DNA of 64,000 bases, taken from the NCBI GenBank assembly GCA_036835375.1, contig DAITMB010000002.1, forward strand, positions 35,429 through 99,428, read 5' to 3'. The translations under genes and the position numbers were made by a program. Below the pieces are notes generated by a model. It ran no database searches. It was not told the DNA's origin and saw only the letters and a list, made by a program, of their open reading frames with translations. This document shows, piece by piece, positions 35,127-44,111 of this stretch (position 1 is the first letter of the stretch; each line of letters begins with the position of its first letter). This DNA comes from JANQTF01 sp036835375 (GTDB lineage: Bacteria; Bacteroidota; Bacteroidia; J057).

Positions 35127-36065
35127 TCAGGATGTTACAGAGATCTGAATGTTGAGTCGGCGGAGAATCTCATTGGCGAGGTCGAGGTAGTCGGTTGCGC
35201 CATTGCAGGAGGCATCGTATTCGAAGATGTGTTGCCCCACACTTTGTGATTCCGCCAAGGCAATGTTGCCGCGGATCATGGTGCCAAACATGGCCTCCCC
35301 GTAGGACTGAAGCGCATGCTCGTAGATGTCACGGTGGAGGACTTTGCGGTGGTCAAACTGGGTGACGACAATGCCTAGAAGGTCCAGTTCTTTGTTCATC
35401 CGAGTCTTGACCGTGCGAAGAATTTTGATAAAGTCTGTCATTCCTTGCAATGCCAAAAATTCCGACTGTAGGGGAATGACGGCATAGTTGCTCGCGGTAA
35501 GTGCCGAAATGGTCAACGCGCCGAGCGAAGGAGGACAGTCGATGAGGATAAAGTCATAGTGCTCCCGAACAGAAGCGAGTGCTTCCTGGAGGATAAATTC
35601 TTTCCCGACATCGTTGTTTTTTTCGAATCCAGCTAAGTGGACCGAAGAAGGGATCAAGTCGAAATCCGATCCGCCGTGTACTGCCGTGCGGATGTCGTCC
35701 TGAAAGGCGAGTACTTGATACAAGGATTTTTCTGGCTTTTTTAAGCCGAGAGCCCTGGTTGCGTTAGCCTGAGGATCTGCATCTACGAGCAAGACCTTCA
35801 TGCCCAATCGCCCGAGTGCTGCGCCAAGATTGACGGTCGTAGTAGTTTTTCCTACTCCGCCTTTATGATTGGCAACGGAAATGACAACGCCCATGTCCGA
35901 GTTAGGTGACAAAGAAGGTGAGGGTGAGAGGAGTGCTTCGGTTGGCGGAGCCGAAGCTTTTTCTTCGCCTGCCCGCTCTTCCGCTGCTTGATGATCCAAA
36001 AGTAGCGAAATCAGGGGAGAATCGGAAACGGTTGTCTGCTTTCTCATGGGGCTTTCATTTTCCAT
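35127..36065 (-). CDS. ParA/MinD-type P-loop ATPase
   Basis: 312 residues. The deviant Walker A box VANHKGGVGKTTTTVNLGAALG begins near residue 65, followed by VDADPQANATRALG (Walker A') and FILIDCPPSLGALT (Walker B). The 57 residues before it are unusual: SPLISLLLDHQAAEERAG and a Pro/Ser-rich linker. They contain no helix-turn-helix. ParA dimers bind DNA nonspecifically and position cargo by ATP hydrolysis. No parB is adjacent; the neighbour is the KSFL-motif protein. This could be a cargo-positioning system or a chromosomal orphan ParA. Confidence 0.93.
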   Translation of the reverse strand: MENESPMRKQTTVSDSPLISLLLDHQAAEERAGEEKASAPPTEALLSPSPSLSPNSDMGVVISVANHKGGVGKTTTTVNLGAALGRLGMKVLLVDADPQANATRALGLKKPEKSLYQVLAFQDDIRTAVHGGSDFDLIPSSVHLAGFEKNNDVGKEFILQEALASVREHYDFILIDCPPSLGALTISALTASNYAVIPLQSEFLALQGMTDFIKILRTVKTRMNKELDLLGIVVTQFDHRKVLHRDIYEHALQSYGEAMFGTMIRGNIALAESQSVGQHIFEYDASCNGATDYLDLANEILRRLNIQISVTS

Positions 36066-36268
36066 GGTTCTTGCGCTTTGGAGAGGCTCTTGGCGGCCTT
36101 CACTGTAACGTCCTTGCCAATTGTAAATGAGTATTTATAAGGTGGAAATATCGCCAAATCCACCTTGCGACTTTCGTGTCGTACATTTGAGATGGGTGCG
36201 GTCTCGTCCATGCGAGCCGTGGTGAGCCTGCCGAACTGCTCATCGGGATCTTCGTCGGAATCGCCCAT
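36044..36268 (-). CDS. Small hypothetical ORF overlapping parA start
   Basis: 74 residues, acidic at the N-terminus (MGDSDEDPDEQFG) and basic toward the end. It overlaps the first 22 bases of the ParA gene in another frame. The residue composition looks more protein-like than the competing frame at 36100-36324. No family recognised; coding status is uncertain. Confidence 0.35.
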   Translation of the reverse strand: MGDSDEDPDEQFGRLTTARMDETAPISNVRHESRKVDLAIFPPYKYSFTIGKDVTVKAAKSLSKAQEPWKMKAP

Positions 36269-36447
36269 AATTTTTGATACTTATTCCAAGAAGATTGCTG
36301 CCCGATTGGAACTGACCCGGGCATCTTTCCTCACCATTTCAAATGTATCTGTATGGACCTTAATTTGAATGTGGTAAGCAGAATAGCCTGTGAGGATTCG
36401 CCCCACTTTTTTATAGGAGGACGAGCACCTCGGCAAGGAACGCAGGG

Positions 36448-36828
36448 CTACCAGACTTGTACAGATTTGTCCGAACGATCAACCCATTTCCCTGCTGGAT
36501 AACTTGGGTGCCTTGGCCCAACGAAGATTCGGCTTTTTAGAGAAGCCCGGTCAATACTCACCCCTCGCCCTTCGGCAACCAGCTCAACTTCGATCAAGCG
36601 TCGCGCGGGAGAGGTGTCATCCGGCTCTTGGAGCCTGAGGATCTGATCGTCGTGATATTTCCGAAGAATGTTGCCAAATACAGAGTCAATGTCAACGATC
36701 TCGTAGGCCGTAGGTGCACCCGCTGGCAGATTTACGAATTGAATGCGTTCGTTAAGACCTTTCCCATTGGAAGCCACCTTTTGAAAAGAGGTTTTCGTTT
36801 TCTTGTTTATTGTTCTCTTGAAAAACAA
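36448..36828 (-). CDS. Hypothetical protein
   Basis: 126 residues, soluble, very basic N-terminus (MFFKRTINKKTKTSFQKV), then mixed alpha/beta composition (AYEIVDIDSVFGNILRKYHDDQILRLQEP). It lies alone between the small ORF at 36044-36268 and the dioxygenase gene, with no overlap. It has no signal peptide or known motif. It is kept because the composition is protein-like and no better frame exists. Confidence 0.45.
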   Translation of the reverse strand: MFFKRTINKKTKTSFQKVASNGKGLNERIQFVNLPAGAPTAYEIVDIDSVFGNILRKYHDDQILRLQEPDDTSPARRLIEVELVAEGRGVSIDRASLKSRIFVGPRHPSYPAGKWVDRSDKSVQVW

Positions 36829-36936
36829 CCTTGTTTTTGAAACCCTATTCTATAGAAAGGCAATACGGGCCATTCGACGTGTAATACACGTCCAATCCAG
36901 CGGCTCAGCTACACGATTGCAAAACGCAACCTTGCG

Positions 36937-37467
36937 TCAGTTCTTCAACTTTTCAGGTATTGGCATCACTGTCCCACAATTGCCACAGGTGCGGAGCGCT
37001 TCGGAGGCATAAAAGTTTTGGATGGCGGCCTTGAGTTGGGTTTCTATGTTTGTCAAGAAAAAATACTGCTCGTGAAGGGGATGATTACATGCTCGGCAAA
37101 ACCACAGAAGGCCGTCTTTCATGCCTTCATCGCGATTGCGCTCGATCACCAAGCCGATGGATCCTGCGCTGCGCTGCGGCGAATGGGGCACTTTGGCAGG
37201 TAGCAGAAATATTTCACCTTCCCGAATCGGAATACTCAGCGCTTTCCCTTCTTCCTGCACGTTGAGGACCATGTCGCCTTCGAGCATGTAAAAAAATTCT
37301 TCTGTCTCATTGTAGTGATAATCGTCCCGTTGATTAGGACCTCCTACTACCATGACGATAAAATTGCCTGTGCCTTGGTACACAACTTTATTTCCGACAG
37401 GAGGCTTGAGTAAATGGCGATGATCATCGATCCATTGCTGGATGTTCAATACAGGAAATAGGGGCAT
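36937..37467 (-). CDS. nbaC: 3-hydroxyanthranilate 3,4-dioxygenase
   Basis: 176 residues from the Met at 37467; the longer frame to 37539 adds an unrelated hydrophobic stretch. The cupin iron ligands are His and Glu in YHYNETEEFFYMLEGD and His in LPAKVPHSPQR. The substrate-contact NRDEG motif is present. The C-terminal rubredoxin-like metal site has paired Cys (FCRAC and CGNCG), as in bacterial homodimers. The enzyme opens 3-hydroxyanthranilate to the precursor of quinolinate, linking tryptophan breakdown to NAD synthesis. No other kynurenine genes are in the window. Confidence 0.93.
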   Translation of the reverse strand: MPLFPVLNIQQWIDDHRHLLKPPVGNKVVYQGTGNFIVMVVGGPNQRDDYHYNETEEFFYMLEGDMVLNVQEEGKALSIPIREGEIFLLPAKVPHSPQRSAGSIGLVIERNRDEGMKDGLLWFCRACNHPLHEQYFFLTNIETQLKAAIQNFYASEALRTCGNCGTVMPIPEKLKN

Positions 37468-37607
37468 GACAAATAATATTTCAGGCGGAGCAAAAAGTAG
37501 AATTTCCGTTAAAATAGCGAGCGAAACCCGGAGAAGCAACAGTGGGCGCCGATGCCAAAAGTGGAAACATCGCCGGCATAGCTCAGGAATCGTCTTTTTG
37601 AGTCAAA

Positions 37608-38543
37608 TCAAGTGCCCGCGTCACCTTCCTCGATGTAGGTCATGAGATTCCACGTTCCCTGCTGGTGGCTCCTCAAATAGCCTTCTAGGGTGTTGCGCAA
37701 GAGCATGGCGACTGTCATGGGTCCGACACCGCCAGGCACCGGAGTGATATAACTGGCTTTGGCTGATACTGCCTCAAAATCCACGTCACCCACCAATCTA
37801 AAGCCACTTTTGCGAATTGGATCCTCTACCCGATTGATTCCTACATCAATCACCACCGCGCCATCTTTGATCATGTCAGCTGTGATGAGGTGCGGCTTTC
37901 CTACGGCCACAATCACGATGTCGCCCATGGGGCAGATCTCTCGCAAAAGTTCGGGAGGGGTGTACTTGTGACAAAGGGTCACGGTGGCTTCTCCAGGTTT
38001 GCCCCCACGTGACATCATGATGGAGGTGGGCCGTCCCACAATGCGACTTCTCCCCACGACCACGCAGTGCTTGCCTTTGGTCGGAATATGATATCGGTCA
38101 AGTAATTCTAAGATCCCCGAGGGTGTAGCTGGCATGAGACAAGGAAAATTCAGGGTCATTAGCCCTACATTCACCGGATGAAAGCCATCCACATCCTTGG
38201 TCGGAAGCAGAGCTTGGGTCACGCGCTGGGGCGTGATGTGGTCGGGAAGTGGCATTTGAACGATGATGCCATCCACGTCAGGATCCTCATTGAATCGCTG
38301 CACTTGTACCAGCAGTTCTTCCTCCGTGATGCTAGTGGGGAGACGCTTGAGCGTGGCGCTGAAACCCACAAAATCGCAGGCTTGCAACTTGCCTTTGACA
38401 TAGGTCCGAGAAGCAGGGTCGTCTCCAACCAGGAGCACCGCTAAATGAGGTGGTCGTTGGCCTGAATCGAGCAGGCGTTTGACTTCGCGCTGGATTTCGG
38501 TTTGGATGGTGAGAGAGACTTGCTTGCCGTCGAGAATTGCCAT
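37608..38543 (-). CDS. folD: Bifunctional methylenetetrahydrofolate dehydrogenase/cyclohydrolase FolD
   Basis: 311 residues. The catalytic segment YVKGKLQACDFVG (Tyr and Lys), the nucleotide-site motif VVGRSRIVGRPTS and the signature PVPGGVGPMTVAMLL are all present. It interconverts methylene- and formyl-tetrahydrofolate in the cytosol. The C-terminal 15 residues after YLRSHQQ exceed the usual family length. A TACCTTTG box lies 25 bases before the start (38568-38575, minus strand). It is divergent from the PorZ gene. Confidence 0.95.
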   Translation of the reverse strand: MAILDGKQVSLTIQTEIQREVKRLLDSGQRPPHLAVLLVGDDPASRTYVKGKLQACDFVGFSATLKRLPTSITEEELLVQVQRFNEDPDVDGIIVQMPLPDHITPQRVTQALLPTKDVDGFHPVNVGLMTLNFPCLMPATPSGILELLDRYHIPTKGKHCVVVGRSRIVGRPTSIMMSRGGKPGEATVTLCHKYTPPELLREICPMGDIVIVAVGKPHLITADMIKDGAVVIDVGINRVEDPIRKSGFRLVGDVDFEAVSAKASYITPVPGGVGPMTVAMLLRNTLEGYLRSHQQGTWNLMTYIEEGDAGT

Positions 38544-38567
38544 AGATCGTTTTCTTCATTTGACTTA

Positions 38568-38575
38568 CAAAGGTA
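38568..38575 (-). promoter_or_regulatory. TACCTTTG -7 box of folD
   Basis: On the minus strand TACCTTTG exactly matches TAnnTTTG. A start near 38562 gives a leader of about 20 bases. The -33 TTG is not evident. Confidence 0.4.
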
Positions 38576-38656
38576 CCAAAGAATCTGACCGAAGCTGGGG
38601 TTCTTCCACATGCGTAACCCTGCTTTTATCTACCCGAAGGGAGGAAATTTTCTCCC

Positions 38657-38688
38657 TTGGCTGATGTACGCCGAGGTTTGTATCTTTG
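38657..38688 (+). promoter_or_regulatory. Bacteroidota-type promoter of the PorZ gene
   Basis: TTG at 38657-38659 and TATCTTTG at 38681-38688 are 21 bases apart, an exact fit to the TTG / TAnnTTTG promoter. An inverted repeat AAGGGAG/CTCCCTT (38637-38658) overlaps the -33 box and could bind a regulator. Confidence 0.6.
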
Positions 38689-38746
38689 AGCATCGGTCCG
38701 CGTACCCATTACGTTGATCACTACCTTTGCCAACATGACCTCATCG

Positions 38747-41041
38747 ATGCGACGATTGTTTTGGATATTCCTACTGATCCCATGGTCTGTGACCCAGGGG
38801 CAGAATTTGAGAAATGGAGAATGGAAAAGCCACCTCAGCCACATGGAGACTTTCGGGACAGTGGCGAAGGATGGCTTCATTTACACCATCAGCAAGGGGG
38901 GGATGAATCGATATGATCCTGAATTTAAGGAAATCAATACTTACAGCCGCGAAGATGGACTTAGCGGCATTGATCCCACCGCCATTCATCATGCAGAATC
39001 CCAGGGCTTCATCTTCATCGGATATGCCAACGGGTTGATCGACTTTTTCAGCAATCCAACTGAGATTTCTTACCTCACCGAAATCAGCCGCAATACCTTC
39101 ATTACCCAAAAGGCCATAAACGCTTTTGCCAGCGACGCCAATCGCCTCTACATCGCCATGGAATCAGGCTTGGTGATCTATGATCTCGGCACCCGACTTC
39201 CCGTGACCGACATCACGCAATTTGCAGATAACCCCTCTAGAACCTCGGTGAAATCGGTGACATTATTTGATGACAGGGTGTGGATTTTGCTCACCAACGG
39301 TGGGTTTTACAGTGCGCCGACGAACTTCCCCAACCTCAAAGACCCTAACATCTGGCGAACAGAAAATGACGGAATAGGGCTTCCCCCTTTGGCGAACCTT
39401 ACTCAGTTGGCCGCTAATTCTACCTCGCTGTTTGCCTTGGCGGACTCTCAGGTGTTCGCGTACGATGGCGCGGTGTGGTCGGTGCTGGAAGGCTGGAGCG
39501 ATATCTGGGATCGAATTTATGTGACTGACAATGCCTTTGGTGCCTCCCGGCTCAACCGTGCGGTGGTGAAACATGAAGCGGGTCCCGAATACACGATATT
39601 TATTGAAGGAGGTGTAAAAGACATCTGCATTCTCGGCCCCAATACCTTTGGGATCGCCACAGGTTTTTTGGGCGGGCGCTACTTTCAGTCTTGGGACATC
39701 CTTGACACCACACCCTCAGGTCCCAATTCTAATGATTGCGTGCGAATCGCGGTAGGGAACGGAGAGATCTATATCGCGCCACAAGGCTATGACCAAGCCC
39801 TATCACCCACGCCCAGCAACCTCGGCGTGTACTATTACAGCCCAGACTCTGGCTGGATTACCCTCAACGGCACATCTGGCACGCTTCCAGCATCTGCAAG
39901 CACGGGATTTGCCAGGGCATATTATGATCAGGAGAACCAGCGGGGCTACTTAGGATCATGGGGGAGGGGATTGGTCGAAATCGAACAAGGAAAAGTCATG
40001 GCTTCGGCTACCTGTCAAGATGGCTTGTCCGTGATATTTCCTCCTTGCGATGTGAATAACCTGGGCAATACCAGGGTGAGCGGCATGCAGTTGGACCCAC
40101 AGGGCTATCTCTGGGTGAGCCTCGCATTTGCCCAAGATCCCATCATGGTGCGCACGCCCGAGGGTGTGTGGCTTGCTTCTAACAGAGCCCGCATTCCTTC
40201 CGACGATCACTTCCTGGATTTGTTGGTTGATGACTACGGCAACAAATGGATCATCAATTCTCGGGCTGGGCTTGTGATATACAATGATCGACAAACGCCA
40301 GAAGATCCTACGGATGATTTTTCGCTGCTCCTTCGAACTGGTGTCCGGCAGGGTGGCCTCCCAACCAACAATGTCAACTGTTTTGCCAAGGACCTCGACG
40401 GCTTCGTTTGGGTCGGCACCTCTCAAGGCGTCACAGTCTTTTACGACACCTACTCTCTCTCCCAAGGCAATGTGGTGGATGCAAGCCCCCCCGTTTATCA
40501 AAACTTTGGCTTGCTCAAAGACGCTTCTGTCCGTGCCATTGCAGTCGATGGAGGCAACCGCAAGTGGCTTGCCACGGAAGAGGGCGTCTATCTTGTGAGC
40601 CCAAGCGGCAACGAAATCATTTATCAGTTCAATGTCACCAACAGCCCCTTGCTCTCGAACTCAGTAAACGATGTAAAAGTAGATCCCGTCACGGGCGAGG
40701 TTTTCTTCGCTACGTCTCTCGGCTTGATTTCCTTTCAGGGTGATGCTACCCAAGCCAGCAGCTCTTGTGAGGGGCTGTTCGTGTTTCCCAATCCTGTGCT
40801 GCCCGAATACAATGGATCTATTACCATTCGCGGGACAAGTGCTGGAAGCAGGGTCAAAATCACGACTGTTTCCGGCCTCTTGGTCAATGAGGTCGCCGCC
40901 GAAGGTGGCACCGCTACATGGGACGGAAGGGATGTATATGGCAACAGAGTTCGCTCAGGCATCTATCTTGCCATGGCATCGGATCGCAATGGCGACCGCG
41001 GATGTATCGGGAAGTTTGTGGTGTTAGGAGCCAGGCCTTGA
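38747..41041 (+). CDS. porZ: PorZ-like T9SS component with beta-propellers
   Basis: About 764 residues from the Met at 38747, which starts the signal peptide MRRLFWIFLLIPWSVTQGQ. The N-terminal propeller begins EWKSHLSHMETFGTVAKDGFIYTISKGGMNRYDPEFKEINTYSREDGLSGIDPTAI, the PorZ pattern. More propeller blades follow (GFVWVGTSQGVTVFY, RKWLATEEGVYLV). The end (FVFPNPVLPEYNGSITIRG ... SGIYLAMASD) is a T9SS-type C-terminal fold. In Porphyromonas, PorZ works with PorU and PorV in the surface attachment complex that cleaves sorting domains and adds A-LPS. Monocistronic with a clear promoter. Confidence 0.82.
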   Translation: MRRLFWIFLLIPWSVTQGQNLRNGEWKSHLSHMETFGTVAKDGFIYTISKGGMNRYDPEFKEINTYSREDGLSGIDPTAIHHAESQGFIFIGYANGLIDFFSNPTEISYLTEISRNTFITQKAINAFASDANRLYIAMESGLVIYDLGTRLPVTDITQFADNPSRTSVKSVTLFDDRVWILLTNGGFYSAPTNFPNLKDPNIWRTENDGIGLPPLANLTQLAANSTSLFALADSQVFAYDGAVWSVLEGWSDIWDRIYVTDNAFGASRLNRAVVKHEAGPEYTIFIEGGVKDICILGPNTFGIATGFLGGRYFQSWDILDTTPSGPNSNDCVRIAVGNGEIYIAPQGYDQALSPTPSNLGVYYYSPDSGWITLNGTSGTLPASASTGFARAYYDQENQRGYLGSWGRGLVEIEQGKVMASATCQDGLSVIFPPCDVNNLGNTRVSGMQLDPQGYLWVSLAFAQDPIMVRTPEGVWLASNRARIPSDDHFLDLLVDDYGNKWIINSRAGLVIYNDRQTPEDPTDDFSLLLRTGVRQGGLPTNNVNCFAKDLDGFVWVGTSQGVTVFYDTYSLSQGNVVDASPPVYQNFGLLKDASVRAIAVDGGNRKWLATEEGVYLVSPSGNEIIYQFNVTNSPLLSNSVNDVKVDPVTGEVFFATSLGLISFQGDATQASSSCEGLFVFPNPVLPEYNGSITIRGTSAGSRVKITTVSGLLVNEVAAEGGTATWDGRDVYGNRVRSGIYLAMASDRNGDRGCIGKFVVLGARP

Positions 41042-41064
41042 CTTCGCAAGCGGCAGGATCTTAC

Positions 41065-41367
41065 TCAGCCAAATAGGGAAGTGAGCTTCATGGCAATGCC
41101 CATGTTGCCATCTATTTTGAGCTTTCCACCCATGAATGCCATCATCGGGTTCAGCGATCCAGCGAGGAGGCTGTCAAAATCCCCCTTGTCCACTGTGATC
41201 GTACATTCGGCCTCGGCATCCTCTTGAGAGACGGTATTGGGATCTTGCGTCCCATCGATAAAAATCTGTCCTTCTCCTCCTTTAAAAACAAATTTTACGG
41301 TGGCGCCCAGGGGATCAGCCGCTGCGGCGACCTGTGATACTTTGGCAAATGTGGTGTCGAAGCTCAT
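41065..41367 (-). CDS. SCP2 sterol-binding-like domain protein
   Basis: 100 residues, a stand-alone SCP2 fold: GATVKFVFKGGEGQIFIDGTQDPNTV, AECTITVDKGDFDSLLAGSLNPMMAFMGGKLKIDGNMGIAMKL. Such domains bind lipids or act as small acyl carriers. It has no signal peptide and converges with the PorZ gene. Role unknown. Confidence 0.9.
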   Translation of the reverse strand: MSFDTTFAKVSQVAAAADPLGATVKFVFKGGEGQIFIDGTQDPNTVSQEDAEAECTITVDKGDFDSLLAGSLNPMMAFMGGKLKIDGNMGIAMKLTSLFG

Positions 41368-41685
41368 GAGGAGTAGATAAAAGATGAAGAAAGGTAGGTC
41401 TTGAGAGGATGTCCACAGAAATTGTCCTGAAGGTTCGCTGGTTGCGATCCAGCGAAGGTATCTGGTACAAACGGCTGAAAAGCGACGAATTGAAGCGAAG
41501 CTTTATCGCTCATTCCGGGTTGAAGATACGCATTCGAGGGAGGAGGAAAAATAATTCTGGCTGATATTTTCCATCCTGCGATTAGTGCAAAAGTTCCTGT
41601 GGGAATCTAGCGGATAGGGCGTAAGTTTGTCGGAATCAGTCTCTGGCCGAGACTTCCTCGCAGAGATTTCGTGAAAAAATGTCAT
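41368..41685. other. Intergenic region between SCP2 and sirtuin genes
   Basis: 318 bases divergent between the two genes. It holds the -7 box at 41622-41629 for the sirtuin gene. I see no coding gene; a long minus-strand ORF here is a shadow of the sirtuin gene extended upstream. Confidence 0.5.
41622..41629 (+). promoter_or_regulatory. TAAGTTTG -7 box of the sirtuin gene
   Basis: Exact match to TAnnTTTG on the plus strand, about 57 bases before the ATG. At the expected -33 place only TGT (41598-41600) is seen. Confidence 0.4.
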
Positions 41686-42372
41686 ATGAAGCGGATCGTA
41701 GTTCTGACCGGAGCAGGCATCAGTGCAGAAAGCGGTCTCCAAACATTCAGAGGATACGGTGGACTGTGGGAAGGCCATAGAATAGAAGAAGTGGCCTCTC
41801 CAGAAGGATTTGCACAAAATCCGGCCATGGTGCTCCGATTTTACAATGAGCGCCGCAAGCAGGCACGAGAAGCTCAGCCCAATGCTGGCCACCTCGCGCT
41901 GGTCGCCCTTGAGCAGAAGTATCTCGTGAACATAGTCACCCAAAATGTGGACGATCTTCACGAGCGAGCTGGCTCCACACACATCCTTCACCTTCATGGG
42001 GAGATCTCTAAGTGTCGGAGTGTGGGCGACGATGCCTACATCATGAAGGTAGAAAACGACATTGAGCTAGGCGATATAGGCCCTGACGGCACACAGCTTC
42101 GTCCCCACATCGTGTGGTTCGGAGAGTCGGTTCCCATGATTCTGCCCGCGGCGGAGCTATTCAGTCGAGCGGATATCGTGATCGTGGTAGGCACCTCACT
42201 TGTCGTATATCCTGCCGCCGGATTGCTCGACTATGCGACATTCGGCATTCCTACCTACGTGGTGGATCCGCATCGCCCCGAGACACACTTGGGAAACAAC
42301 GTCGTCTTCATTGAGCAACCAGCTACCATTGGTCTTCCCCTTTTGGTTCAGGGCCTACTGGAGGAAGCCTGA
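41686..42372 (+). CDS. cobB: NAD-dependent protein deacylase (sirtuin, CobB/SIRT5-like)
   Basis: 228 residues from the Met at 41686. Motifs are the NAD site TGAGISAESGLQTFRG, TQNVDDLHERAGS and the catalytic His in LHLHGEI. The Tyr and Arg of RFYNERRKQ correspond to the YxxR pair that recognises succinyl or malonyl lysine. The four zinc Cys are missing: only SKCRSVGDD holds one. Bacteroidota sirtuins often lack the zinc ribbon. It removes acyl groups from lysine with NAD in the cytosol. Its last 25 bases overlap the convergent TPR gene. Confidence 0.9.
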   Translation: MKRIVVLTGAGISAESGLQTFRGYGGLWEGHRIEEVASPEGFAQNPAMVLRFYNERRKQAREAQPNAGHLALVALEQKYLVNIVTQNVDDLHERAGSTHILHLHGEISKCRSVGDDAYIMKVENDIELGDIGPDGTQLRPHIVWFGESVPMILPAAELFSRADIVIVVGTSLVVYPAAGLLDYATFGIPTYVVDPHRPETHLGNNVVFIEQPATIGLPLLVQGLLEEA

Positions 42373-43883
42373 GTTTTGGGTTGATCGAGCTGCGCAAGGG
42401 CTGCTTTGCATCGATTTTCGATCCCTGCCTGATAAAAATATCCGTCGTAGCCAAGGGCTGCATTGTACCAAGTTCGGGCTGCTGCCTTATCTCCTTGCTC
42501 CTTAGCAATCTCGCCTAGGAAATAAGCAGAATAGGGCAACATCCAAGAACTGAACGGATTGGCTGTGTAGGTGAGACTGCGCCGATATGCGAGGCTTGCT
42601 TCGGCGAGGTCGCCTTTGGTATGTAGGATGCGAGCCATCCGATAGTGCCACTCTACCCATTCGTGCGGACGCATGGCATAGCGCTCGCGGGTCTCGGTCA
42701 ATAGGCCCGAAGACTGGTCGAGGTACCCGCCATCAAACAAATTTCTCGCCCGAAACAGCGACAATTCTACTGGCCCCGGTTGCTCCTGAAGAAACCGACG
42801 GGCCATCGCTACGGCATATTCGTCCTCATCAAACTGGTTGGACTTCGTCTGAACTAGCATTTGCTGAAAATAGGCTTTGCCTGTCGTGTGATTGCCAGCC
42901 AGTGTGAGGGCCATTCCCGTGCGGAAAAGGGCATCCATTCGAAAGAGATCTCCTCGATACACGCTCAAGAAGCGGGTGAATGACTTCTGTGCTGCCATGG
43001 ACTCTCCTCGGTAGGCATGGGCTTTCCCTAACAGATAATCCCAAAAGGGCATGGGGTAAACGGCTCCACCCGAGTATTTGGCTTGGTCTTGAAGGATGAG
43101 TAGGCTCTTATCATTTTGCTTGATACTCTGATAGCCAGAAGCCAGGAAAAAATCTACCAGAATCGAAGGTCGCTGCACCCGCTGACGATAGCGCTCCAAG
43201 CGCTGAAGGGCTTGTTCGGGACGATTGAGAATATTTTTATCCATCAAGCAGAGCAGGATTTGTGCCTCTGTGTTGAATAGACGGGCATGTGCAGCGGACA
43301 ATTGCAAATAACGAATGCCTGTCTGCACGTTTCCTGAAAGGCCCAGCGGATGCGCAATCCAGTGGTACTTCTCCGGCAGGGATCCGAGCAGCACTTCGAA
43401 CACGCCTTGGAGCTTCATTTGCTCGATCAACAAGCCATATCGCAGCCTGCTTTGCTCCAGGTTTTTTTTGGAGGAGCGAGCATATCGTGCTGCTGTCAAA
43501 TAGTTGTGGTCCACCATCTCAATCATTGCCCGCTTGGCTTCCAGATCTGCCATGAGGATTTCCTTGAGCGAATCTTGCTGACCGATTTTTGCAACGAGTG
43601 TCGCTAGTTTCGGCCACGCGACGCGATAGCTTTCTCTCAATTGGGGATCCATGCTTGCCAAAGCTTGGTAGGCCTGGAGATTGGACTGGTAAAAGGCTTG
43701 ATAGCCGGGATTGCTCATACTGGAGATCAGCACTTGGGCCTGACCAAACCTAAGTTCGGAAAGGAGCATTTCCGTCTCGCGATAGGTAGTCGCTTCGGAA
43801 CCGACTTCGGGGGTTTTTGCAAAAACAGACAACAAGGGAAGCCCTATTATCCCAATGACAATTAATCGAGCAACATATCGCAT
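42348..43883 (-). CDS. Exported TPR-repeat protein
   Basis: 511 residues from the Met at 43883 (MRYVARLIVIGIIGLPLLSVFA, a signal peptide). The longer frame to 44102 runs through a terminator and is not coding. The body consists of TPR-like helical pairs (GDLAEASLAYRRSLTY, GDKAAARTWYNAALGYD, FFQQMLVQT-type turns). It is a likely periplasmic scaffold. The 3' end overlaps the sirtuin gene by 25 bases in convergent orientation. No partner can be named. Confidence 0.85.
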   Translation of the reverse strand: MRYVARLIVIGIIGLPLLSVFAKTPEVGSEATTYRETEMLLSELRFGQAQVLISSMSNPGYQAFYQSNLQAYQALASMDPQLRESYRVAWPKLATLVAKIGQQDSLKEILMADLEAKRAMIEMVDHNYLTAARYARSSKKNLEQSRLRYGLLIEQMKLQGVFEVLLGSLPEKYHWIAHPLGLSGNVQTGIRYLQLSAAHARLFNTEAQILLCLMDKNILNRPEQALQRLERYRQRVQRPSILVDFFLASGYQSIKQNDKSLLILQDQAKYSGGAVYPMPFWDYLLGKAHAYRGESMAAQKSFTRFLSVYRGDLFRMDALFRTGMALTLAGNHTTGKAYFQQMLVQTKSNQFDEDEYAVAMARRFLQEQPGPVELSLFRARNLFDGGYLDQSSGLLTETRERYAMRPHEWVEWHYRMARILHTKGDLAEASLAYRRSLTYTANPFSSWMLPYSAYFLGEIAKEQGDKAAARTWYNAALGYDGYFYQAGIENRCKAALAQLDQPKTQASSSRP

Positions 43884-44010
43884 ACAGGGTGAATTCAGAG
43901 GGACAAGTACAGGTAATCTCGGCAAAGGAAACGTGTGCCCCGCGACAAATTCAAGATGGAACAAGACCCATGTAAGGATTTGTCTAAGAAACAGGGGCAG
44001 ACCACATACG

Positions 44011-44049
44011 AAAAACCACGAAAGCCCAGATGAGGCATTCGTGGTTTTT
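44011..44049 (-). terminator. Intrinsic terminator after the zinc-ribbon gene
   Basis: A perfect 12-bp stem, AAAAACCACGAA / TTCGTGGTTTTT, with a 15-base loop, 62 bases downstream of the minus-strand stop at 44112. It excludes an upstream start for the TPR protein. Confidence 0.8.
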
Positions 44050-44111
44050 GGAAAAGGATGGCTAGACAAAAGCGATTCCCCCCCAAGTTGACATGACCCC
44101 AACCTACTTGC

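Noticed and set aside
36100..36324. 74-codon minus-strand ORF overlapping 36044-36268
   Set aside because: Trp/Pro/Ser-rich shadow frame; the other frame is more protein-like.
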